DNA of 37,875 bases from SVFI01 sp045588655 (GCA_045588655.1 JAZNEP010000057.1:1-37875); one strand, 5' to 3'. Positions 15,884 through 24,228 are shown, counted from the stretch's first letter. Translations and numbers: made by a program. Notes: a model not told the origin generated them from the sequence alone.

Positions 15884-16804
15884 ATGAGATTAATAACACG
15901 TTCGGATTTTGATGGATTAGCGTGTGGGGCGCTATTAAAGGAAGCAGGAATCATTGATCATTGGAAATTCGCTCATCCGAAAGATTTGCAGGATGGTCTT
16001 GTGGAAGTAACAGAAGATGATTGTCTTGCCAATGTCCCGTATGTAGAAGGTTGCGGGTTATGGTTTGATCATCATTCCAGTGAGCATGAGAGAATGCAAC
16101 TGGAGGGAAAATACAAAGGTGAGAGTCGTGTAACCCCATCCTGTGCACGAATTATTTATGAATATTATGGCGGAAAAGAAAGATTTCCACAGTTTGATGA
16201 TATGATGGAAGCGGTGGACAAGGTAGATTCCGGAAATTTGACCATTGATGATGTGCAGAATCCAAAGGGTTGGGTATTGGTTGGTTTCTTAATGGATCCT
16301 CGTACCGGACTCGGACGCTGGAGAGATTTCACTATCAGCAATTATCAATTGATGGAAAAACTCATTGATGCATGTAGGACAATGACAACCGATGAGATTT
16401 TAAGTCTTCCGGATGTAAAAGAACGTATTGATGTGTATTTTGAACAGACAGAGAAATTCAAGGAGATGGTAACTGCACATACAAGAGTGGAAGGGAATGT
16501 GATTATTTCCGATCTTCGCGGTGTAGATCCGATTTATTCCGGAAACCGTTTTATGATATATTCTATGTATCCGGAGCAGAACATTTCTGCATGGATTGTA
16601 AACGGTAAAGGCGGACTTGGATGTTCTGCAGCGGTTGGTTATAGCATTTTAAATCGTACATCGGATGTGAATGTAGGAAGTCTGATGCTCAAATATAACG
16701 GCGGTGGACACAAGGCGGTAGGAACCTGTCAATTTTCTGATGAAACAATGGAGACAGAGCTTCCTAAGATGCTCAAAGAGCTCTGCGAAATGAGTAATAA
16801 ATAA
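15884..16804 (+). CDS. DHH family phosphoesterase
   Basis: A 306-residue cytosolic protein of the DHH superfamily. The metal-binding signatures are RSDFDGLACGAL at the N-terminus and LWFDHHSSEHE at about residue 64. The C-terminal DHHA1-type motif is GGGHKAVGTCQF. DHH proteins include exopolyphosphatases, nanoRNases and cyclic dinucleotide phosphodiesterases; this short type is often labelled exopolyphosphatase-related, but the substrate is not evident from sequence. There are no PAS, GGDEF or membrane segments, so it is not GdpP. It is monocistronic, with a strong promoter and a bidirectional terminator. Confidence 0.88.
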   Translation: MRLITRSDFDGLACGALLKEAGIIDHWKFAHPKDLQDGLVEVTEDDCLANVPYVEGCGLWFDHHSSEHERMQLEGKYKGESRVTPSCARIIYEYYGGKERFPQFDDMMEAVDKVDSGNLTIDDVQNPKGWVLVGFLMDPRTGLGRWRDFTISNYQLMEKLIDACRTMTTDEILSLPDVKERIDVYFEQTEKFKEMVTAHTRVEGNVIISDLRGVDPIYSGNRFMIYSMYPEQNISAWIVNGKGGLGCSAAVGYSILNRTSDVNVGSLMLKYNGGGHKAVGTCQFSDETMETELPKMLKELCEMSNK

Positions 16805-16850
16805 TCCTTGCATTTGGTGAAATATTATTTCTTAATAATAAATAATAAAT

Positions 16851-16893
16851 AAAAGACTGCGTAAAATTCCGAAAGGATTTGCGCAGTCTTTCT
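16851..16893. terminator. bidirectional terminator between the DHH gene and AEC permease
   Basis: A 10-bp stem AAAGACTGCG/CGCAGTCTTT, extended by an inner GGA/TCC stem with a GAAA loop. T-rich sequence flanks it on the plus strand (TTTCT), and on the minus strand it is followed by TTTTATTTATT. It serves two convergent genes. Confidence 0.85.
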
Positions 16894-16915
16894 GTATGGA
16901 TGAATACAAAAAATA

Positions 16916-17863
16916 TTATATGAGTCCGAAATTCTTTAATAGAAAAACCCATAAGGTAAGTGTGATTGAACTCAAAACGGTAGTGGCAATTACAATATTA
17001 GAAGTCAGAGCCCCCTCATGGCCCATATTTTTGGCCATAATATAACAGCTTGGTGTCGTCGGAGCTGCGAGCATCACTAGAAGTGCAATGATTTTTTCTC
17101 CTGTAAATCCAAAATGGATAGCAAGCGGAAGAAAAATCACACCTTGTAGGATTAGACGAATGAAAGTAGCAAGCATCGTCGGTTTTAGTAAGCCGAAGGC
17201 AGATTTTATTTCAAATCCGGCGCCAAGACCAATAAGAGCCAGAGGCGTAGCAAGCACAGACAGATTTGATAATGTTTTGGTGGCAATAACTGGGAGTTGT
17301 ACGCGAGCAAGAGAAGCCAATATTCCGAGAGCAATTCCTATGAGCATGGGATTGGTAACGACATCTTTCAGAGAAGAAAGAATCGCTTTTTTATCAAACG
17401 TTTGTCTGCCCGGTTTTGTAAAGGATAAAATCATAACGGCCAAAACATTGTAAAGAGGAACGCTTCCTATAATCATAAGAGGAGCAATGGTTGAACTTCC
17501 ATATATATTTTGAATAAATGCAAGACCTAAAACTGCAGCACTACCACGATAAGATGCCTGCACAAACTCGCCGGTAAGAGCCCGGTTTTTGGAGAAGAGA
17601 AGCGACACGCAAAAAATGACAACAATACAGAGTAGTGTTACAATAAAGCAGAACAGAACATATTCTGTATCCCACACGGTATAAAAGTCGGCTTGATAGA
17701 GATCTAAGAAAATAAGAGCCGGCAGTGTGATATGAAAATTAAATTTATTCAATGTTTTTACAAAGCTTTGATCAAGCATCTGATACTGTTTTAACGCATA
17801 TCCGATAAGAATCAGTAAAAAAATGGGTACAGTCACGTTCAGACTGAAAATGAGATTTTCCAT
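16916..17863 (-). CDS. AEC family transporter (auxin efflux carrier fold)
   Basis: A 315-residue integral membrane protein with roughly ten hydrophobic segments arranged as two five-helix halves. Family features are the N-terminal LLILIGYALKQ and a conserved NKFNFHITLPALIFLDL, and in the second half MLIGIALGI and the AAPTTPSCYIMAKNMG segment that carries the crossover-helix proline. Members export or import small carboxylates such as malate or malonate; the substrate here is unknown. The ATG at 17863 with AAAGGA 9 nt upstream is preferred over a TTG two codons earlier. It is a single gene on the minus strand. Confidence 0.88.
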   Translation of the reverse strand: MENLIFSLNVTVPIFLLILIGYALKQYQMLDQSFVKTLNKFNFHITLPALIFLDLYQADFYTVWDTEYVLFCFIVTLLCIVVIFCVSLLFSKNRALTGEFVQASYRGSAAVLGLAFIQNIYGSSTIAPLMIIGSVPLYNVLAVMILSFTKPGRQTFDKKAILSSLKDVVTNPMLIGIALGILASLARVQLPVIATKTLSNLSVLATPLALIGLGAGFEIKSAFGLLKPTMLATFIRLILQGVIFLPLAIHFGFTGEKIIALLVMLAAPTTPSCYIMAKNMGHEGALTSNIVIATTVLSSITLTLWVFLLKNFGLI

Positions 17864-17935
17864 AAACAAAGATCCTTTCTTAAGTTGTTCCTTGGAAATA
17901 GTAGTATAAAATAATTTTTTTGTAAAGGAAAATAA

Positions 17936-18400
17936 ATGAAAATGAATGAGCCTAATATCATTATGATGGTAGCAGTTGTAATTGGAATTTTACTTTTACT
18001 TCTTCTGTCCGGATGGATTATAAAAAAAATAGTTGCCCCTACTTTAGAATTGCCGATGGATGAGATGGATGGTGCGGAGTTTGAGAAATTTTGTGCCGGA
18101 TTACTGGAAGAAAAGGGGTTTCAGGAGGTCACTTTGACGAAAGCCAGCGGGGATTTCGGTGTGGATATTCTTGCAGAAAAAGAAGGGATTACATATGCGA
18201 TACAGTGTAAAAGATACGCGGAGCCTGTTGGTGTGAAAGCAATCCAGGAAGTGTATGCTGGAAAAGAATATTATGATTGCATGGTGGGAGCTGTTTTAAC
18301 GAATCAATATTTCACGGCTCCGGCGGTCGAAGCTGCGAAAAAACTTAAAATATTGCTCTGGGACAGAGGATACTTGGAGAGTATGCTGGGAGAGAATTAA
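17936..18400 (+). CDS. membrane-anchored Mrr-like restriction endonuclease domain protein
   Basis: A 154-residue protein with one N-terminal membrane segment (about residues 7-29, VAVVIGILLLLLLSGWII) and a cytoplasmic PD-(D/E)xK nuclease domain of the Mrr_cat type. The catalytic set is visible: Glu49 in AEFEKFCAGLLEEKGF, Asp76 in SGDFGVDILAE, and Gln90 and Lys92 in YAIQCKRY. Mrr proteins cut modified DNA, but many short membrane-bound relatives have no proven target. There is no methyltransferase or specificity subunit nearby. It ends 4 nt from the stop of the convergent XRE gene. A start at 17942 is also possible. Confidence 0.85.
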   Translation: MKMNEPNIIMMVAVVIGILLLLLLSGWIIKKIVAPTLELPMDEMDGAEFEKFCAGLLEEKGFQEVTLTKASGDFGVDILAEKEGITYAIQCKRYAEPVGVKAIQEVYAGKEYYDCMVGAVLTNQYFTAPAVEAAKKLKILLWDRGYLESMLGEN

Positions 18401-18404
18401 GACA

Positions 18405-18650
18405 TTAAATTCCTTTAAACAAATCATCCATACGAATATTAAAAATCTGTGCAATGGCATAGATTTCTTTGTCCGTTGCAGCACGAGTCTGACCTTCCAG
18501 TTTGGAAAGCGATGAAAAATTGATATCAACATCCCGCAATTGCATATTGATAGCCAGATCACGCTGGCTCATTTTATTTAGTTTGCGGATTTTAGTGACA
18601 TTGGCTCCGATGATATTTTTATCTCCAAGGGGATTCTTTCTTGGTTTCAT
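18405..18650 (-). CDS. XRE family helix-turn-helix regulator
   Basis: An 81-residue protein that is essentially one HTH_3 domain: IGANVTKIRKLNKMSQRDLAINMQ, then INFSSLSKLEGQTRAATDKEIYAIAQIFNI as recognition helix and scaffold. There is no extra effector or peptidase domain. A strong AGGAGGAG ribosome-binding site is 9 nt upstream. It is convergent with the Mrr-like gene and its promoter region is shared head-to-head with the AMP-binding gene at 18774, so either could be its target. That is inference. Confidence 0.88.
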   Translation of the reverse strand: MKPRKNPLGDKNIIGANVTKIRKLNKMSQRDLAINMQLRDVDINFSSLSKLEGQTRAATDKEIYAIAQIFNIRMDDLFKGI

Positions 18651-18773
18651 AGAGACAAACTCCTCCTAATGGTTCAGATATCATTATCATAGCACAAAAA
18701 AAGAGCATTGAAACGCTTTTGTATGATATAGTAAGATAAAAAAATAAAAATATAGGTAAATAGGGTGAATACA

Positions 18774-20195
18774 ATGGATAGTATAGTTCAAATGATACTT
18801 CATATCGCCGGACAGAGTCCGGAGAAGACTGCAATTGTCCACGAGGATCAGATCATTACATATGGACAACTGTCAGATCAGATGATAATGTTTTCCAACA
18901 CAGTAAAAGAGAAAAAAATCAAAAAAGGCAGCAGAATTGCGATAGAAGCAGATCCGTTGATCTCGTTTTTTGTTGCTTACTTAGGATGTCATCTGGCGGG
19001 AATGGTCGCTGTTCCAATTGAAAAAAACATATCAATTTATCGATTACAGGAGATATTAAAGGCAACAAAACCGGTGCTGATTTTCTTTAAGGACAGCGGG
19101 GAAAAATATGAAGATTATTTATACGGACAAAGGAATAACTGTAAGATAAAATACCCGAAAAGTGATGAAGTAGCATCCATTATATCGACCACAGGAACCA
19201 CGGGAAATCCGGTATTAGTGACCCATACCCACCTTAGTATTTTGGCGGAGTCCGAAAATTTAGCCGAAGGAATATCGCTGACGGAAGAAAGTATTTTATT
19301 TACGAATATATCATTTGTATTAGCAGCCGGTTACAGAAGAGTGTTTGCTACTCTATGTAAGGGAGGCACTGCAGTAATCTCCAATCAGGATTTAAGCGAA
19401 GCATTGCTTGGGAACATAGTTGATAACTATGCATTGACTCATATATCCATCGTAAATTCGAATCTGGGATTTTTCCTGAATTTGGAAGAAGAAGAACTGA
19501 AAAAAAGGATAGGAAAGGTTTCCTGTCTGGAAACGGTTTCAGGTTCTTTGATGTCTTCCCAAATATATGCATTTCATAAGCTATATCCGTCGGTTGGACT
19601 ATACAATGTATATGGAACAACCGAAACCGGATGCCTCATTTATAACAATGCAATCGATAATCCAACCGATCATTGTCTGGGAAAACCGACCGGACATACT
19701 GAGATTTCGATTATTGATGAAAACGGAGAAAAGGTAGAGGAAGCAAATAAATATGGGTATATTGCGGTAAAGGGACCGATGAATATGAAAGGGTATTACC
19801 GAAAAAAATCGCTTACCGAACAGATTGTATTTGGTGATTACATTATCATGAATGACATCGCATATTTTGATGAACAAGGAACGTATTATTTTGTCAGTCG
19901 AGTGGGTGATATTATTGATGTAAATGGTCACAAAGTGTTACCGACAGAGATAGAGCAGGTCGCGCTGGATTACGCAGGTATTTTAGATTGCGCCTGTAAA
20001 GCAGAAAAAGATAAAAAATTCGGAAACATCCCAGTACTTTACGTTGTATGCGATGAAAAAGTATATGATGAAGGGAAGTTTCTGCAATATTTAACAGCTC
20101 AATTAGAAGCATATAAGATACCTGGAGAAATTATAAAAACCGACTCTATTCCGCGAACATCCACAGGGAAAATCATGAGAAGATTGCTTAAATAA
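18774..20195 (+). CDS. AMP-binding (class I adenylate-forming) enzyme
   Basis: A 473-residue stand-alone acid-activating enzyme that would form an acyl-adenylate and pass it to CoA or a carrier. Visible motifs are TITYGQLSDQ-type A2 region, STTGTTGNPVLVTHTH (A3, about residue 138), VYGTTETGC (A5), the hinge region SRVGDIIDVNGHKVLPTEIE (A8) and PRTSTGKIMRRLLK with the A10 Lys. In A3 the usual PKG is PVL, so the loop Lys is missing. No carrier-protein or condensation gene is adjacent, so this is not an NRPS locus. The substrate is unknown; an acyl-CoA or acyl-ACP ligase is plausible. The ATG at 18774 has AGGGTG 6 nt upstream; a GTG at 18765 is less likely. Confidence 0.85.
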   Translation: MDSIVQMILHIAGQSPEKTAIVHEDQIITYGQLSDQMIMFSNTVKEKKIKKGSRIAIEADPLISFFVAYLGCHLAGMVAVPIEKNISIYRLQEILKATKPVLIFFKDSGEKYEDYLYGQRNNCKIKYPKSDEVASIISTTGTTGNPVLVTHTHLSILAESENLAEGISLTEESILFTNISFVLAAGYRRVFATLCKGGTAVISNQDLSEALLGNIVDNYALTHISIVNSNLGFFLNLEEEELKKRIGKVSCLETVSGSLMSSQIYAFHKLYPSVGLYNVYGTTETGCLIYNNAIDNPTDHCLGKPTGHTEISIIDENGEKVEEANKYGYIAVKGPMNMKGYYRKKSLTEQIVFGDYIIMNDIAYFDEQGTYYFVSRVGDIIDVNGHKVLPTEIEQVALDYAGILDCACKAEKDKKFGNIPVLYVVCDEKVYDEGKFLQYLTAQLEAYKIPGEIIKTDSIPRTSTGKIMRRLLK

Positions 20196-20204
20196 TTCTT
20201 TTTT

Positions 20205-20266
20205 GGAATTAAAAGTCGAAAAAACTGTGAAAATCGCATTTTAATTCTATAACGGAATTAAAAACT
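20205..20266. repeat. A/T-rich inverted and direct repeat upstream of the solute-binding gene
   Basis: GAATTAAAA (20206-20214) and TTTTAATTC (20239-20247) form a 9-bp inverted repeat, and GGAATTAAAA recurs as a direct copy at 20254. The block lies between the AMP-binding stop codon and the solute-binding lipoprotein. It could be a weak hairpin terminator or a regulator-binding region. Confidence 0.45.
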
Positions 20267-20344
20267 AAAAAAACTAATGTATAAGTTTAATGCAAACAGG
20301 AAAAAGTAGAGAACCCAAAAGCGGAAAACGGGAAGGAGATGCAA

Positions 20345-21325
20345 ATGAATAAATTAGGAAAAAAATTGTTGGCACTTGTACTTGCAGGAACAATGAGCTT
20401 TGGCTTAACTGCATGTGGAGGAGCCGGTGAATCGGAGCAGGCAGAAGGACCGGCTAAGATTACAGTAGCATATCAGTACGGAATGGCATATGCACCGATT
20501 ACCATCATGCAGGAAAAAGGATTAATCGAAAAAAATTACGGCGGAGAAATCGAGATTGAATGGGTGAACTTAAACTCAGGAGCAGCCATCAATGAAGGGT
20601 TTGCAGCCGGAGAGATTGACGTGGCAGGTATGGGTGTAGGACCGTTTGTAACTGGTGTAACAGCGGGTATTCCTTACAAAATGTATTCTTCATATTCAGC
20701 TCAGCCACATAAATTAATGACCAATAATGAAAATATTAAAACTTTGGCAGATATTACACCGGAGAATAAAATTGCACTTGTAAATGTGGGAAGTATCCAG
20801 CATATCCTTCTTTCTATGTTAGCGAAAGAGGAATTGGGCGATGCGCGTGCGCTGGATGAAAGAATTGCAGCAATGTCTCATCCGGATGGTATGACAGCAC
20901 TCCTTTCCGGAAGTGTGGATTGTCAATTGACAACTTCTCCTTACATTTATCAAGAACAGGAAGCGGGCAATGTATATGAAGTAGAAGGTCTTGATCAGGT
21001 ATGGCCGGATGGAAATGCATTTATCGTAGGTCTGATTTCAAATAAAGTAAGCGAAGAGCAGCCGGAAGTATATAATGCGATTGTAGCAGCAACAAAAGAA
21101 GCGATTGATTATATCAATAACAATCAGGAAGAAGCTGCAGCGATTTTGGCAGAAAAGCAGGATGTAGAAGCCTCACAGGTGTTAGAATGGATGAGCGATC
21201 CGGCATGTGTATTTGATACGAAATTACCGGGTGTTATGGATATGGCTAATTTTATGGCAGAAGAAGGATTTATTGAAAAAGCACCGGAATCATTTGAAGC
21301 AATTACAACTGAATCAGCAAGATAG
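20345..21325 (+). CDS. ABC transporter substrate-binding lipoprotein (SsuA/NMT1-like)
   Basis: A 326-residue extracellular solute receptor. It has a lipoprotein signal (MNKLGKKLLALVLAG, then lipobox LTAC) and the two-lobe NMT1/SsuA-type fold: TVAYQYGMAYAPITIMQEKG, then NSGAAINEGFAAGEIDVAGMG, typical of nitrate, sulfonate, taurine or thiamine-precursor receptors. The true ligand is unknown. Unusually, no permease or ATPase gene lies on either side. AAGGAG is 6 nt before the chosen ATG; another ATG two codons upstream overlaps that site. It is followed by a strong terminator, so it is transcribed alone or with the AMP-binding gene. Confidence 0.9.
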   Translation: MNKLGKKLLALVLAGTMSFGLTACGGAGESEQAEGPAKITVAYQYGMAYAPITIMQEKGLIEKNYGGEIEIEWVNLNSGAAINEGFAAGEIDVAGMGVGPFVTGVTAGIPYKMYSSYSAQPHKLMTNNENIKTLADITPENKIALVNVGSIQHILLSMLAKEELGDARALDERIAAMSHPDGMTALLSGSVDCQLTTSPYIYQEQEAGNVYEVEGLDQVWPDGNAFIVGLISNKVSEEQPEVYNAIVAATKEAIDYINNNQEEAAAILAEKQDVEASQVLEWMSDPACVFDTKLPGVMDMANFMAEEGFIEKAPESFEAITTESAR

Positions 21326-21341
21326 AGAAAAGAGTATCTGT

Positions 21342-21379
21342 ATAAGCCCGCGATTTAGCGGGCTTATGTTGTTTTTTTC
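21342..21379 (+). terminator. terminator of the solute-binding gene
   Basis: A perfect 10-bp stem ATAAGCCCGC/GCGGGCTTAT with a 6-nt loop, then TGTTGTTTTTTTC. Confidence 0.93.
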
Positions 21380-21412
21380 TGTCATAAAGTGTATAATTAA
21401 TAGGTCATAAAG
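21369..21412 (+). promoter_or_regulatory. promoter and direct repeats of the FabT-like gene
   Basis: TTGTTT (21369-21374), 17 nt, then TATAAT (21392-21397). The -35 overlaps the T tract of the preceding terminator. GTCATAAAG occurs twice, at 21381-21389 (in the spacer) and at 21404-21412 (just after the start point), 23 nt apart, flanking the -10 box. This arrangement would suit a regulator that binds both, but it is not a FabT-type palindrome. Confidence 0.5.
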
Positions 21413-21436
21413 GGCAATCATAGGTTAGGGAAAGAC

Positions 21437-21877
21437 ATGGATATTAATCAAACACTGAATGAACTGCTGGTTAAGCTGTTTCATGATATTATGACAATTG
21501 AAGAAAAAGCACTTCGGACCGGCGCATTTAAAGATGTAACGGCAAATGATATGCATGTGATTGAGGCCATTGGGACGGCAAAGAGCAAAAATATGTCTGC
21601 TGTTGCAAAAATGCTCGGCGTTACGATGGGTACTTTAACGATTTCAGTAAATGCGCTTGTAAAAAAGGGATACGTGGAGAGAGTAAGGAGCGAAGAAGAT
21701 AGGCGAGTCGTGCTGGTGTCTCTGACGCAGCAGGGAAAAAGAGTATTTGCGCATCATCAGAAATTTCATGATGATATGATACAGGAAATTATCGGACAGT
21801 TGGATGAGAAAGAAAGGGATGTTCTTCAGAAGTCCCTAAGCAAATTAAATGCATTTTTTAAAGAGCAGAATTCCTAA
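21437..21877 (+). CDS. fabT: MarR family regulator, FabT-like
   Basis: A 146-residue winged-helix repressor. It follows the streptococcal FabT pattern along its length: an N-terminal helix with IEEKALRTGAFKDVTANDMH, then VIEAIG, a recognition region MLGVTMGTLTISVNALVKKGY, the wing VRSEEDRRVVLVSLTQQGK and the C-terminal dimer helix with HHQKFHDDM. FabT uses long-chain acyl-ACP as corepressor to shut down fab genes. FabT-type boxes are present at 8660 and 9932 in front of acpP and fabD. Unlike streptococci, where it sits inside the fab cluster, it lies about 7 kb from it and has its own promoter and terminator. The symbol is assigned by similarity recalled from the family, not by a database search. 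Confidence 0.75.
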   Translation: MDINQTLNELLVKLFHDIMTIEEKALRTGAFKDVTANDMHVIEAIGTAKSKNMSAVAKMLGVTMGTLTISVNALVKKGYVERVRSEEDRRVVLVSLTQQGKRVFAHHQKFHDDMIQEIIGQLDEKERDVLQKSLSKLNAFFKEQNS

Positions 21878-21905
21878 AAATAAAAGGGAAAACTGCTCTT
21901 TTTGA
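21860..21905 (+). terminator. terminator overlapping the end of the FabT-like gene
   Basis: AAAGAGCAG (21860-21868) pairs with CTGCTCTTT (21893-21901), followed by TTGATT. The 5' arm lies within the last codons, so the stop codon is inside the hairpin loop region. Confidence 0.7.
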
Positions 21906-21942
21906 TTAGGATGGAAACGTGAAATAAAGCATAGCCTGATTT

Positions 21943-23718
21943 CTATTTTATTGCATTTATTACCTGTTTTATATTCATATAAGAATCCGGGCCATGAGTT
22001 AGGAAAAAGGTGTGAAAATCAAGATCCGAATAGGTCTTTTCTTCTTTCATGCAGGCTTGTCGATACAACTCTTTACACTCCAGGATTTCGAGATAGCCGC
22101 CATAATATTTGAGATAGGTCCCGGGTTCATTAATCAAATAGCAATACACATTTTCAATGGTATCGGGATCGGTAATACCGATTCTTGCAAGGTAAGGAGT
22201 AATATCACCTACTTGCGCTCCGCCGTCGTGAATGCGGATATCTAAAATGCAGAGCAGACAGAGCTGAATTTCCCTCGAGAGCCGAAGCATTTCCAGATAG
22301 GTTTTGTTTTCACCTGCGTGGGTAAAAGAAAGAAGTTCCACGTACATGGCCCAACCTTCGCTGTACCCAGGAAAATCCAGACAGTACCTAAGTATATTTT
22401 TTTTAGAAACGCCTTGCGAGGAAAGGAAATATACGTGTTGAAACATGTGTCCGGGATACCCTTCGTGTGAAAGGGTGGTAAAAAGTTCAGTGGAATCTTC
22501 CGTAATTTCGCGATTGACGTATATGTGATTTTTTAAGTCAGAAATGTCACCCTTTCTGCATAGAGAAATAGCCGGGACAAAATAGTAAGCAGGTGCAGTA
22601 TACGCAGCAAGTTCATTAGGAATCGGTTTAATCTCCAAGTGGGGTGTTTCCTCCAAGAGGGGAAACAGATGACCCATGGAGGATTCGATGGCAGGTAAAC
22701 AATCGGTAATCATGCTTTGTTTCTCATCTAAGGTAGGGGACATGGGAGTTAAAGTAGAGTCACTCCGACTTATCTGAGCCAACTCTGTGTACAATTCCTG
22801 AAGGCGTGCATACAATTTTTGAGAGATTTCTTCTGTGGTAGCGTCTGTACCAATCTGGCGCTGTATGAGATATTCGTAGTATTGACGACCATTCTCATAT
22901 TGACAAAGTCCATTCCTTGGCTTACCTGATTCTTTGAGCAAAAGCAAGGAATTTCCAAGTTTTTCGTAAGCTGGTGCTATTTTATTATGTATAATCGAAG
23001 CATGCTCCTGTTCAAAGCGCTGATATGTTTCTGGATCTTCCGAAAAGAGCGTTTCCAGCGTAAGCTGGAAACAGTCAAGAAAGAGTTTTTCGCCTGTTGT
23101 AGAAGAAAAAAACTCACATTGAGAAATAACAAGATCTGCATCTTCGGATGACATGAACATCCCCTTTGTTGCTTTGTCTGTTTCGAATGCGACCATGCTT
23201 TCAAAGTATTCCGGAATCAGAGATAAAATAGAAAGATAGTGTTCTAAATCCTCTTGAGTTCCGATGGGAAATTCTGCCAGTAGTACCGGGAGAGAGATAT
23301 GAATTCCTCCAGTGGGAGACAGAGGTTCTTCAAAATAGGGAAATGCGGTTCCTTTTTTCTGCTGTTCCAGATAGGGTAAAAGAACTTCATAGGTAGAACG
23401 AGCCTGCTTAGAAAGCTGATCCGGATCTATTTTTTTTAGGGAAGAAATGGTTTCCTCCAAAGCGGTAGAGGAAGTTAGATACTCTTCCCTTTGATAAAGA
23501 GGTAATGCGCAGTCCCGGGTATCCAGTCCAAACTGATCCGGTTTTTGAAAAGAAAAATATAGACTTAAAGAATCCTGCTTAAACGTACTTTCCAATATAG
23601 AATTAGAGATAGCAATAAATTTCGAATCTTTCCAGCCAAATTCCGGATAAAATAGACAAATCATAAAGGAGACAAGAAGCAGGAGTAAAAAAGGTGTGGA
23701 GGAAATTATTTTTTTCAT
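21943..23718 (-). CDS. DUF885 family metallopeptidase-like protein, membrane-anchored
   Basis: A 591-residue protein with an N-terminal hydrophobic anchor or signal (KKIISSTPFLLLLLVSFMICLF), so it acts outside the membrane. The DUF885 zinc motif HEGYPGH lies at about residues 418-424, followed 30 residues later by PGYSEGWAMYVE with the expected third ligand Glu. The rest is mainly alpha-helical. DUF885 proteins are predicted zinc peptidases related to carboxypeptidase-like gluzincins; substrate unknown. The ATG at 23718 has AAAGGAG about 7 nt upstream and is preferred over the ATG at 23736. It is a single gene, divergent from the metG T-box transcript. Confidence 0.88.
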   Translation of the reverse strand: MKKIISSTPFLLLLLVSFMICLFYPEFGWKDSKFIAISNSILESTFKQDSLSLYFSFQKPDQFGLDTRDCALPLYQREEYLTSSTALEETISSLKKIDPDQLSKQARSTYEVLLPYLEQQKKGTAFPYFEEPLSPTGGIHISLPVLLAEFPIGTQEDLEHYLSILSLIPEYFESMVAFETDKATKGMFMSSEDADLVISQCEFFSSTTGEKLFLDCFQLTLETLFSEDPETYQRFEQEHASIIHNKIAPAYEKLGNSLLLLKESGKPRNGLCQYENGRQYYEYLIQRQIGTDATTEEISQKLYARLQELYTELAQISRSDSTLTPMSPTLDEKQSMITDCLPAIESSMGHLFPLLEETPHLEIKPIPNELAAYTAPAYYFVPAISLCRKGDISDLKNHIYVNREITEDSTELFTTLSHEGYPGHMFQHVYFLSSQGVSKKNILRYCLDFPGYSEGWAMYVELLSFTHAGENKTYLEMLRLSREIQLCLLCILDIRIHDGGAQVGDITPYLARIGITDPDTIENVYCYLINEPGTYLKYYGGYLEILECKELYRQACMKEEKTYSDLDFHTFFLTHGPDSYMNIKQVINAIK

Positions 23719-23784
23719 GAGAGCTCCTTTGTGCATACTGTTTTTACATTATATGGTTTATAGCGCAAGGATATGAATGAGTAA

Positions 23785-23813
23785 TTGACAATTCACAGGT
23801 TAAGTGCTAATCT
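23785..23813 (+). promoter_or_regulatory. promoter of the T-box/metG transcript
   Basis: A perfect TTGACA (23785-23790), 17 nt, then TAATCT (23808-23813). Transcription would start near 23820, about 20 nt before stem I of the T-box. Confidence 0.7.
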
Positions 23814-23840
23814 ATGAGTAACTTGAAACAGAAAAGAAAA

Positions 23841-24180
23841 CGCAGTGAAGAAGAGAGTACATTTGTTTTAAATTTCCAGAGAACATCCTGTTTCCGTATC
23901 GCGGAATCGCTGAGAGGGATGAATGGCGAACAGATGGAAGATGGCTTCTGAGCAGCGCACCGAGCAGACAAAGTCAGCCACGCGGTACGGGGTGATGGAT
24001 GTATGTTAGGCTGCGACAGGTTCCGCCTGTTATAGCGGAGAAGTATGAAAGAACAGCCGGATAAGCCGGGAGATTCCAAGTACTTTGTGAGATTTCTGCC
24101 GCGAGGCAGAGATGAATAGAAGTGGTACCACGATAACATCGTCTTCTAAGCTTTCGGGCTTAGAAGGCGTTTTCTTTTTC
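23841..24180 (+). promoter_or_regulatory. T-box riboswitch specific for tRNA-Met
   Basis: A leader RNA that senses uncharged tRNA. The base of stem I pairs CGCAGTGAAGAAG (23841-23853) imperfectly with CTTCTGAGCAGCG (23945-23957). The loop-E segment GAGAGTA (23853-23859) faces the likely specifier codon ATG at 23941-23943, which reads Met and fits the metG gene downstream. The T-box sequence AGTGGTACCACG (24121-24132) carries the TGG bulge that pairs with the tRNA end. The terminator is a 12-bp stem (24140-24151 with 24158-24169, one G-T pair) followed by a T-rich tract. This explains the whole 510-nt gap before metG. Confidence 0.92.
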
Positions 24181-24228
24181 TGAGGAAATGATAGAGTGCG
24201 GTATAGGGCCGCAGAAACGGAGGGAAAT

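Noticed and set aside
20196..20344. TPP or guanidine riboswitch before the NMT1/SsuA-like receptor
   Set aside because: None of the conserved core sequences of those riboswitches could be found; the gap holds only A/T-rich repeats.
23807..24139. 110-codon minus-strand frame in the gap before metG
   Set aside because: The interval is fully explained by the T-box leader RNA on the plus strand.
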